Assembly (NCBI GenBank): GCA_003023785.1
Contig: PXRS01000032.1
Coordinates: forward strand, 1 to 64,000
Direction of reading: 5' to 3'
Source of the DNA: Halobacteriales archaeon QS_5_68_33
GTDB lineage: Archaea > Halobacteriota > Halobacteria > Halobacteriales > Haloarculaceae
DNA: 64,000 nt
In this document: one piece after another, positions 8,960 to 16,237 of the stretch
Layout: the number at the start of each line of letters is the position of its first letter
How positions within the stretch are numbered: position 1 is the first letter of the stretch
Made by a program: the position numbers and the translations under genes
The notes under the pieces: generated by a model
Database searches by the model: none
Told to the model about the DNA's origin: nothing
The model's input: only the letters and a program-made list of their open reading frames with translations

Positions 8960-9241
8960 TTACTCAGCAAACCACGGTGCATCGGGCTCCTGCGGTTCAT
9001 CCGGAACCGTCTCAGGGTCGATACCGAGATCGCGCAGATCCGCATCCGTCACTGGTTCCCCGATCTCCCCCTTGTGCAGTGCGACTGCTTCGTCCAGATT
9101 GGCAAGTGCCTCGGAGCGAGTTTTGCCCTGACTTGCCACGCCCACACCTTCGTCTATCGCTGACCACCGACCATCTTCCTCCTCGACGAGACGGATCTCT
9201 CGCCGTCCTGAATCCGAATCGCCGGTGTCAGCCCGTGCCAT
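8960..9241 (-). CDS. hicB: HicB-family antitoxin
   Basis: A 93-residue protein with the partial RNase-H-like HicB fold: REIRLVEEEDGRWSAIDEGV, then the signature SQGKTRSEALANLDEAVALH. The ATG at 9241 (MARADTGD) is chosen because the upstream in-frame codons look non-coding. A C-terminal acidic tail (~60-93) replaces the DNA-binding domain found in longer HicB proteins, so autorepression may need another factor. It lies immediately upstream of hicA. Together they form a type II toxin-antitoxin pair, a common sign of accessory or mobile DNA in haloarchaea. Confidence 0.85.
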   Translation of the reverse strand: MARADTGDSDSGRREIRLVEEEDGRWSAIDEGVGVASQGKTRSEALANLDEAVALHKGEIGEPVTDADLRDLGIDPETVPDEPQEPDAPWFAE

Positions 9242-9497
9242 GTACCTCAGTACTTGACCGACCCTCAAAACGCTTCGGGAGGCTGGCGACTACTGCATAC
9301 GCGTCTTCTATCTTGCATGTCCTCGAGAACGTCTACGGGCCTTGGCAGGACTCCCGGCGAGAACTCCGCACGGCTACGTAACGGCTGATCCACGACAGTT
9401 CCGGCTGAAATAAACTCCCGTGCGAATCATTCTGTGACAGGCTCGTAGAACGGTATCCGACCTGTCGGTACCGCGGACAGATGGCCCTGCCGGCAGG

Positions 9498-10886
9498 TCA
9501 CTCCCGGAGGTCGTCGACGAGTTCGTCGGCGACGCCGGTGTAGCCCGCGGGCGTGAGTTCGCGCAGTTCCGCGCGGACTTCCTCGGGGACGTCCAGGTCC
9601 GCGAAGAGGTCGTGGAAGTCCTCGATGGTGACCTCGCGGCCGCGGGTGAGGGCCTTGACCCGCTCGTAGGCGTCGGCGTGGCCCTCCCGGCGGAGGATCG
9701 TCTGGACCGCCTCGCCGATAACCTCGGGCGTCGCGTCCAGGTCCGCGCGCATCACCTGCTCGTCGGGGACGGCCTTCCCGAGGCCGCGCTGGAGTTTGCC
9801 GTAGCCGATGAGGCAATGGGCCAGCGCCGCCCCGACGTTGCGCTTGACCGTCGAGTCCGAGAGGTCCCGCTGGAGCCGCGACGTCGTGAGGTAGTCGGCC
9901 AGGAAGACCAGGTCCGCGTTGGCCTTCGAGAGGTTGCCCTCGCTGTTCTCGAAGTCGATCGGGTTGACCTTGTGGGGCATCGTCGACGAGCCCGTCTCGC
10001 CCGCCGCGGCTTCCTGACCCAGATAGCGGTCGGAGATATAGAGCCAGGCGTCCCGGTCCAGGTCCAGCAGGACGTTGTTGGCGCCCCGGAGGGCGTCGAA
10101 CAGCGCCGCGAGGTCGTCCGAGGGGTTTACCTGTGTCGTCACCGGTTCGTGCGCCAGTCCGAGGTCGGCGACGAACTCGCGGGCGAACGCCCGCCAGTCG
10201 ACGTCCGGGTAGGCCGCGTGGTGGGCGGCATAGACGCCCGACGCGCCGGCGAGTTTCCCCGAGAGGCCGTCGGTCGCGTCTTCGATCCGGCCGAGCGCCC
10301 GCCCCAGGCGCGAGGCGTAGACGGCCATCTCCTTGCCGAACGTGGTGGGCGTGGCGGGCTGGCCGTGGGTGCGCGCGAGCATCGGTACATTCCTGTGCTC
10401 GCGGGCGAGGTCGACGAGCGCGTCCCGGACCGCCCGGAGTTCCGGCAAGAGCACTGCTTCGACGGCGGGTTCGAGCAGGACCCGGTAGGCGAGGTTGTTG
10501 ACGTCCTCGCTCGTGAGGCCGAAGTGGATCCACTGGGCGGCGTCGAGGCCCTCGGGCAGGCGCTCGCGGAGGAAGTACTCGACGGCTTTGACGTCGTGGT
10601 TGGTCGCGGCGTGCTCGCCGTCGCCCTCGGTCTCGAGCTGCTTGACGAGGGCGGCGTCATCGGCGTCGAACGCCTCGTAGACGGCGCGCAGGTGCTCGCG
10701 CTGGGCGGCGTCGATTTCGACGGGCGTCGCGTCCAGGTCGGCGAGAGCGATCAGGTACTCGACTTCGACCTGCGTGCGTGCTCGCACGAGCGCCCGCTCG
10801 CTGACGTAGGGGACGAGCGGTTCGGTGTCGCGGGCGTAGCGGCCGTCCAGCGGCGAGACGGCCGCGAGCGCGGAGCGGTCGGTCAT
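9498..10886 (-). CDS. purB: Adenylosuccinate lyase
   Basis: PurB catalyses two fumarate-releasing steps of purine synthesis, SAICAR to AICAR and adenylosuccinate to AMP. The 462-residue protein carries all family marks: SPLDGRYA at the N-terminus, TNHDVKAVEYFL (~90), FGLTSEDVNNLA (~115), ARTHGQPATPTTFGKE (~165) and the superfamily signature GSSTMPHKVNPIDFEN (~290), which contains the mobile catalytic Ser loop. The start ATG at 10886 is supported by MTDRSALAAVSPLDGRY, typical of haloarchaeal PurB. The frame is open further upstream only because it runs through a nadE remnant. It is divergent from the purN-purH fusion gene about 1 kb away, a purine context. Confidence 0.95.
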   Translation of the reverse strand: MTDRSALAAVSPLDGRYARDTEPLVPYVSERALVRARTQVEVEYLIALADLDATPVEIDAAQREHLRAVYEAFDADDAALVKQLETEGDGEHAATNHDVKAVEYFLRERLPEGLDAAQWIHFGLTSEDVNNLAYRVLLEPAVEAVLLPELRAVRDALVDLAREHRNVPMLARTHGQPATPTTFGKEMAVYASRLGRALGRIEDATDGLSGKLAGASGVYAAHHAAYPDVDWRAFAREFVADLGLAHEPVTTQVNPSDDLAALFDALRGANNVLLDLDRDAWLYISDRYLGQEAAAGETGSSTMPHKVNPIDFENSEGNLSKANADLVFLADYLTTSRLQRDLSDSTVKRNVGAALAHCLIGYGKLQRGLGKAVPDEQVMRADLDATPEVIGEAVQTILRREGHADAYERVKALTRGREVTIEDFHDLFADLDVPEEVRAELRELTPAGYTGVADELVDDLRE

Positions 10887-10966
10887 GCACGCCACTCCAA
10901 CGACTCGGCAGGAAAGCGTGTCGAATCCCGCCCGGGGCGCAGGGATCCCGAGCGTCCGGGGGGCTG

Positions 10967-11345
10967 TTACCCGTTCATCGACGGATCGGGCGGGCAATGG
11001 CGCTTGTGGCGGGTGGTGCGACACCAGCGGAGCACCCGCCGGACGACGGTCGGGTCGACGCCGAGCCGGTCGTGGCGAGTCTGCCGTGAGTTCGTCGGGC
11101 ACCGCCGGTCCCCCGGCCAGCGCACTGACCTCCGTCCGGTAGAGGTCGCCGAGGAGGTGACAGTCGGTGCCGGTGTCGCCGTACGTGGTGACGGTACCGA
11201 GCAGTCGGTCGGTTCGGGTAACCGACCCGACGACGAGCGCGTTTTCGGTGTTCGCGAGAAAGGTCGGCAGCAGCTCCGTCAACCGGCGCCGGGCCTCCGG
11301 GGTCGTCGCGAGGCGTTGCTCGTCCCGAGGCAACTCCGGAACCCG
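10967..11345 (-). pseudogene. NAD synthetase (NadE) 3' remnant
   Basis: Two leftward frames carry the C-terminal third of an NH3-dependent NAD synthetase. One frame reads NALVVGSVTRTDRLLGTVTT, then YGDTGTDCHLLGDLYRTEV, the NadE core where family members read [29 protein letters not shown]. The other frame reads TRHDRLGVDPTVVRRVLRWC followed by RTTRHKRHCPPDPS and a stop at 10967; family members end in a similar H-KR-PP tail. The N-terminal ATP-binding half is missing and the frame shifts at about 11080-11100. It is a decayed gene, not functional. The motif match is clear though not database-checked. Confidence 0.6.
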
Positions 11346-11949
11346 TGGGTGGGTCGAAGCGTCACCCACACCGACACAGTATTCTGAACGTATATATCGT
11401 TTTCTCTCGCTTTCGACTAGAAATCCCCTGTTATGCTCCATTCCTAATACAGATCGATCGGATATATAATACTTTTTGGAACGAACGGCCACGAGAGGTA
11501 GCGAGCGAACTGGAGCGGCGGTCACGATGCGCGAACGGGGTCTGCGCCTCCCGGTGGCCCTAATACGGCTGGAGGCGATACGGGGACTGCATACAATATG
11601 TGGACAGAGGTTAACAGTGTGGCTCGACCGGTTCCGGGTGCGGAGGTGAGCACAGGAACACCGTACACGCCGAAGACGAACCGTCTGTCATGGATATCTC
11701 GTACGGTCGGTCGTCAGTCATTTCCGGGATTCGCCGGACCGCCCGGCGGATCACCGCTGTGCCGTAGTTCATCCCCGGATTGTGGCGAACGGGGGACCAG
11801 TCACCGATCGTACCGGTCACCCAGTCGACTCGCTCGCCGATGACACCCGACAGCACGGATTCGGTCGATGCTGTCGGTCATGTCAGCGGTGTCCCTCGAC
11901 GGGCGGGTACTTCGCAACTACTTTGCGCGGGCACGCCGGCCACTCGGAT
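11346..11949. other. Intergenic interval upstream of purN-purH
   Basis: About 600 bp with no supportable gene. It holds an A+T-rich stretch near 11385-11490 with several TATA-like motifs, the half copy of the family-1 element at 11700-11760, and the promoter region of the rightward purN-purH fusion gene. Short frames overlapping the element are translations of repeat sequence. Confidence 0.5.
11700..11760. repeat. Family-1 palindromic element, truncated copy c
   Basis: The left arm (TACGGTCGGTCGTCAGTCA) and core (TTTCCGGGATTCGCCGGACC, then GCCCGGCGGATCACCG) are present. The right arm with the ACAACCGACCGTATCA end is missing. It does not abut a stop codon of any intact gene. Confidence 0.7.
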
Positions 11950-13560
11950 ATGAAACTCGCAGGGATGGCGAGCAACCGGGGACGGAACCTGCTGAACGTC
12001 GCCGACCGCGCGCCCGGGGGCGTCGAGTTCGCCGTGATACTCGCGAACGACGCCGACGCGCCGGTCCTCGAATCCGCGGCCGAGCGCGGCATCGCGACCG
12101 AGGCCGTCGAGCGCGACGGCGACGACCGCCGGGCCCACGAGCGGCGGATCTTGGACGCGCTCGCGGGCTACGACTTCGGCCTGGTCTGTCTCGACGGCTA
12201 CATGCGGATCCTCTCGGACACCTTCCTCGACCCGACCCCGACGACGCTGAACGTCCACCCCTCCCTGCTCCCCGCGTTCCCGGGGATGGACGCCTGGGGC
12301 GACGCCCTGGAGTACGGGACGAGGGTCGTGGGCTGTACGGTCCACGTCGTCACCAACGCCGTCGCCGAGGACGGGTCCATCGTCGAGGAGGAGGTCGACG
12401 GCGGCCCCGTCGTCACGCAGGAACCGGTCCCCGTCTACGAGGGCGACGACCGCGAAGGTCTCCAGGACCGCGTCCTCTACGAGGGCGAGTTCCGCGCCTA
12501 CCCCCGCGCGGTGAAGTGGTTCGCCGAGGACCGCGTGACCGTCGACCGCGAGGCCAACGAGGTCACCGTCGAGGGCGACACCGGCGGCGCGTTCCCCGAG
12601 CGCCGACTGGTCTCGACCGACCACGCGGCCGACCTGCGCTACGGGGAGAACCCCCACCAGGACGCCGCCGTCTACGCCGACCCCACGGCCGAGGAGGCGA
12701 GCGTCGTCGCCGCCGACCAGCTGAACGAGAACGCACGCGATCTGAGTTACAACAATTACAACGACGCCGACGCCGCCCTGAACCTCGTCAAGGAGTTCGA
12801 CCGCCCGGCCGCGGCGGTCATCAAACACACCAATCCCGCGGGGTGTGCGACGGCCGAGACGCTGGCCGACGCCTACGCCGACGCGCTGTCGACCGATGCA
12901 AAGAGCGCGTTCGGCGGCATCGTCGCCCTGAACCGCGAGTGCGACGAGGGCACGGCGGCACGGATGATCGACTCGTTCAAGGAGGTCGTCGTCGCGCCGG
13001 GCTACACGGACGCGGCGCTGGAGACGCTCTTCGAGAAGGAGAGCCTCCGCGTGCTCGACGTCTCGGACCGGTACGACGCCGAGGAACGGCTGACGGAGAA
13101 GAAACTCGTCGGCGGCCGTCTCGTCCAGGAACGGGACACCCAGTCGCTCACCCGCGAGGATCTGGAGGTCGTCACCGAGCGCGAACCCACCGACGAGCAG
13201 GTCGAGTCTTTGCTCTTCGCCTGGCAGACGACCAAACACGTCAAGTCCAACGCCATCGTCCTCGGGACGGGCACCGAAACGGTCGGGGTCGGCGCCGGGC
13301 AGGTCTCCCGCGTCGACGCCGTCGAGATCGCGGCGATGAAAGCCGGGCGCGACGCCGAGGGGAAATCCGCCGAGGGCGCCGTGATGGCTTCGGACGCCTT
13401 CTTCCCGTTCCCGGACGGCGTCGAAACGGCCGCCGAGGCCGGTATCGAGGCGGTCATCCAGCCCGGGGGCTCCAAGCGCGACGACCAGGTGGTTGCGGCC
13501 GCCGACGAGCACGACCTGGTGATGGTTATGACCGGCCAGCGCGCGTTCCGACACGATTGA
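11950..13560 (+). CDS. purH: PurN-PurH fusion: GAR formyltransferase / AICAR formyltransferase
   Basis: A 536-residue fusion. Residues 1-~195 are a PurN-type glycinamide ribonucleotide formyltransferase domain: MKLAGMASNRGRNLLNV, then LDGYMRILSD, NVHPSLLPAFPGMDA and HVVTNAVAEDGSI. These supply the Asn-His-Asp catalytic set. Residues ~215-536 are the AICAR transformylase domain of PurH: LRYGENPHQDAAVYAD, IKHTNPAGCA with the catalytic Lys-His, AFGGIVALN and the C-terminal QPGGSKRDDQVVAAADEH. The IMP cyclohydrolase domain of bacterial PurH is absent. This architecture is known in haloarchaea. The ATG at 11950 is chosen by homology; the longer open frame is intergenic. Both domains use 10-formyl-tetrahydrofolate, linking this gene to folCP downstream. 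Confidence 0.93.
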   Translation: MKLAGMASNRGRNLLNVADRAPGGVEFAVILANDADAPVLESAAERGIATEAVERDGDDRRAHERRILDALAGYDFGLVCLDGYMRILSDTFLDPTPTTLNVHPSLLPAFPGMDAWGDALEYGTRVVGCTVHVVTNAVAEDGSIVEEEVDGGPVVTQEPVPVYEGDDREGLQDRVLYEGEFRAYPRAVKWFAEDRVTVDREANEVTVEGDTGGAFPERRLVSTDHAADLRYGENPHQDAAVYADPTAEEASVVAADQLNENARDLSYNNYNDADAALNLVKEFDRPAAAVIKHTNPAGCATAETLADAYADALSTDAKSAFGGIVALNRECDEGTAARMIDSFKEVVVAPGYTDAALETLFEKESLRVLDVSDRYDAEERLTEKKLVGGRLVQERDTQSLTREDLEVVTEREPTDEQVESLLFAWQTTKHVKSNAIVLGTGTETVGVGAGQVSRVDAVEIAAMKAGRDAEGKSAEGAVMASDAFFPFPDGVETAAEAGIEAVIQPGGSKRDDQVVAAADEHDLVMVMTGQRAFRHD

Positions 13561-13691
13561 CCGCGGACGAGGGCCCGCTCGGAGCCAGCCGTGTCGCCCG
13601 TCCGGATCCGCCGTATACGGACGCGAATTTGTTTTTCACGTTTTGAAACCGGAGCCGACGTTCCAAGTGTCCGGGGTCACGAACGGTCAGT

Positions 13692-14607
13692 GTGTCCCCG
13701 AGTCGTTCGAATCGAGCGGTGTCACCGGTCGTCGGGACCGTCCTCCTGGTCGCCATCGCTGTGGCGCTGTCGGCCCTCATGGCGGCGGTCACGTTCGGCA
13801 CCGGCGGGCCGCGCGAACCCGCACCCGACGTCGTCCTCGAACTCGAACAGACGGACCGCCCGGTGGCACACGAACTCGTCGTCGAGGGCGGCGACACGCT
13901 CGTCGGCGAGAAGGTCGAGTTCCGCGGGACGGCCGACGAGGACCCGCTGGCCGGGCGGTTGCGCGCCGGCGAGTCGGTCACCGTCTACCCGGTCGAGGAC
14001 ACCGTCCGGGTCGTCTGGTTCGGCGAGTACGGGACCACGCAGATACTGGCGACGTTCGACCCCGACCCGGACCTGCCGCTGTAACGTCGAGACCGAGGGC
14101 GACGTCGACGTTGTCGACCCGGGGGTCGTCATCGGCGACGTGGACAGCTACGACAACGCCGTCGACCTGGACGACGGGACGGTCTACGGGTTCGTCAGGT
14201 CAGAGAGCGCGGTCGACCTCGACGGGACGCTGGTCTCGGCGGACGTGACTGCCGGCGGCGACGTCACGATCACCGACGGCAGCACCGTCGGCGGCGCGGT
14301 CGAGGCAGGGCCGTCGGGGAGCGTCGACGCCGACGGCGGGTCCACCCTCGGCGGGCCGGTCACCGCCGGTAACGACGTGGCGCTCTCCAGCGTCACCGTC
14401 GGCGGCGACGTCCGCGCTCCGGACGTCGACATCTCGGACTCGACGGTCGAGGGGTCGGTCGTCGGGTCGAACGGCGTCCAGCTGGACGGCGTGACCGTCA
14501 CCGGTCACGTGTACGCCCCGAGCGGTTCGTTCACCTGCACGGACTCGACGGTCAACGGCCAGGACTGCGGGTCCTACACGCCGCGGGACCCCGACGAGTA
14601 CGAGTGA
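13692..14607 (+). pseudogene. Type IV pilin-like protein split by a one-base frameshift
   Basis: The head (GTG start at 13692, stop at 14084) has the archaeal pilin/archaellin-like N-terminus RAVSPVVGTVLLVAIAVALS, a class III signal peptide and hydrophobic stalk, followed by a beta-rich domain ending DPDPDLPL. One base (a C near 14077) shifts the frame. Removing it gives DLPCNVETEGDVDVVDPGVV and continues to 14607. The tail, ~170 residues, is a repetitive right-handed beta-helix-like array (VTAGGDVTITDGSTVGGAVE, SSVTVGGDVRAPDVDISDST) resembling polymer-forming surface domains. The intact parent would be a ~305-residue membrane-anchored surface pilin-like protein. It may be a true pseudogene, phase variation or a sequencing error. 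Confidence 0.7.
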
Positions 14608-14650
14608 CCGGGTCGTGAGACTTAGGTGAGTGCCCGCGCTACCGGCGGGT

Positions 14651-15289
14651 ATGTCACTCGCCCGTCGCGCCCGCGAGAACCTGCTCGCGACGGCCGGACT
14701 GTTCGTCGTCGGGGCGGCCGTCGGCATGCTCTCGCTGGCCGGCCTGGTCGCGCGGGCGGCCTGCGCCGCGCTCGGCTGGGGCGGCCCGGTCGGGTCGACG
14801 CTCGCCGCGCTGGCTCCCGTCTTCGCCGTCGGCCTGCTGCTTGCGGTCCCGGTCACGTGGCTGTCCGTACTCGGACTGGGGTACGGGGTCGGTGCGCGAG
14901 CGGTCCCGCGGGTGAAAGTTACCGCCGGGACCGTCCGTCTGGCACTCGTCGACCTGGCGGCCGACATCGCCCGCTTCGGCTCCGCGGCGTCGGCGTGGCT
15001 CGGCCGGACAGCCCGACGGGCCGAACGCGACGAGCGGACCGGAGAGGTCCCTGGCGTCTCGGCGCTGGCCGAGGCGCTCGACGACCGCTCGGCACAGGAC
15101 CGCGCCGACGACAGAGTCCAGCGACTCACCGAGCGCTACCTCGACGACGAGATCTCCGAGGTCGAACTCGACCGCCGCGTCGAGGCGATCCTCGACGAGG
15201 CGGACGTCGGCCACGCCGAGGCCTCGGCGCTGGATGACCGCCTCGACACGCTTTCCGACCGCGACCCCGAACCCGCCGACTCCGGGTGA
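14651..15289 (+). CDS. Membrane protein with C-terminal SHOCT-like domain
   Basis: A 212-residue protein with two membrane helices at about residues 12-40 (LLATAGLFVVGAAVGMLSLA) and 52-82 (LAALAPVFAVGLLLAVPVTW). A cytoplasmic part ends in the short motif VQRLTERYLDDEISEVELDR at about residue 155, typical of SHOCT-like C-terminal oligomerisation domains. The ATG at 14651 is preferred to one seven codons earlier. It follows the broken pilin gene by about 45 bp. SHOCT domains are widespread with unclear function, so the role is unknown. Confidence 0.75.
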   Translation: MSLARRARENLLATAGLFVVGAAVGMLSLAGLVARAACAALGWGGPVGSTLAALAPVFAVGLLLAVPVTWLSVLGLGYGVGARAVPRVKVTAGTVRLALVDLAADIARFGSAASAWLGRTARRAERDERTGEVPGVSALAEALDDRSAQDRADDRVQRLTERYLDDEISEVELDRRVEAILDEADVGHAEASALDDRLDTLSDRDPEPADSG

Positions 15290-15403
15290 AGAACTCCATC
15301 CCTGGGGCTATCGTTCACGCTGACCGTCATCGGCTTCTCGTCTCGACGGCGTCGCGTGCCGTGGCCCACGGGTTATATGCCGCCGGTACTCCTACGGCGG
15401 AGC

Positions 15404-16072
15404 ATGGGACGGACGGTCTACGGAGTCGACCTCGAGGAGTCGCCGTTCGGCGGTCTCATCGAGAAGTTGCTCACCGAGGAAGAACTGGAGAAGCTCGCAG
15501 ACGGCGGCGTGGCCACGGGCCGCGATACCGCGCCGGACGGGGGGAGCGACGACGAGGACGCCGACGACTGGAGCGTCTCGGACTCGACCGGATACGGTCG
15601 ACCGGACTCAACTGGAGACAGCGAGTTCGGGGACGCGGGGTTCGACGACGCCGATGCGAAGGACAGCGGCGGTATCGGGGGCGTTCTCTCGACGCACAAG
15701 TGGCTCCTGCTCAAGGTCGCGGTCGCGTTCGCGGTGCTGGCGGCGGTACTGGTCGTCGTCTGGCGTTACAGGGATAAACTCGCCGGCGTCGTTCCGGGCC
15801 GGGGCGGCGGGGACGAGTCTGACGTCGATAGCGGGGGCGATGCGGACGGCGACCGCGACGTATCCCCGGCGCGGCGCCGGGCGAAGGTCGACGACGAAGA
15901 CGAGGACGCGGGCGTCACGACCCCCGGCCAGGACGTCGACCTCGGTGCGCTGCTCGGCCTCGGGTTTCTCGCGCTCGTGGCCGCTCTCATCCGGAAGTTC
16001 GACCAGGAGCGCACCCGACCTCACGACCCGCTCGTCGACGGTCCCCTCGACGAGGACGAGGACGCCGAGTAA
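15404..16072 (+). CDS. Acidic protein with two membrane segments
   Basis: A 222-residue unrecognised protein. Residues 1-~35 are conserved-looking (MGRTVYGVDLEESPFGGLIE). Residues 40-95 are a low-complexity acidic linker. A membrane helix follows at about 100-125 (LLLKVAVAFAVLAAVLVVVW), then a charged stretch and a second short helix near 180-198 (LGALLGLGFLALVAALIRKF). The ATG at 15404 lies about 30 bp after a TATA-like TTATATG. No catalytic motifs are visible. It is probably a haloarchaeal-specific membrane protein. Confidence 0.7.
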   Translation: MGRTVYGVDLEESPFGGLIEKLLTEEELEKLADGGVATGRDTAPDGGSDDEDADDWSVSDSTGYGRPDSTGDSEFGDAGFDDADAKDSGGIGGVLSTHKWLLLKVAVAFAVLAAVLVVVWRYRDKLAGVVPGRGGGDESDVDSGGDADGDRDVSPARRRAKVDDEDEDAGVTTPGQDVDLGALLGLGFLALVAALIRKFDQERTRPHDPLVDGPLDEDEDAE

Positions 16073-16237
16073 TTGCGGCCCGGGCACGGGCGGGTATGGA
16101 CGAGCGACTCGACGCGCTCGGGGAGTGCGAGGGCTGGCACGTGCGTGCGCTGCTGGAAAGTCCCGTCCGCCGAGGGCGGCGAGACGGCCGTGCCGGTCTC
16201 CGAAGGGCCTAAGCCCGGCGCCGGAAACAGCACAGGC

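Noticed and set aside
9612-11387. A 591-codon plus-strand frame opposite purB
   Set aside because: It is the complement of the adenylosuccinate lyase gene and has no recognisable protein features.
11611-11856. 81-codon minus-strand frame upstream of purN-purH
   Set aside because: Much of it is translation of the truncated family-1 element.
16096-16212. 38-codon frame starting MDERLDALGECEGWHVRALL before folCP
   Set aside because: It has an ATG and a haloarchaeal look but is too short, has no recognised family and ends close to the folCP start. It may be a gene remnant.
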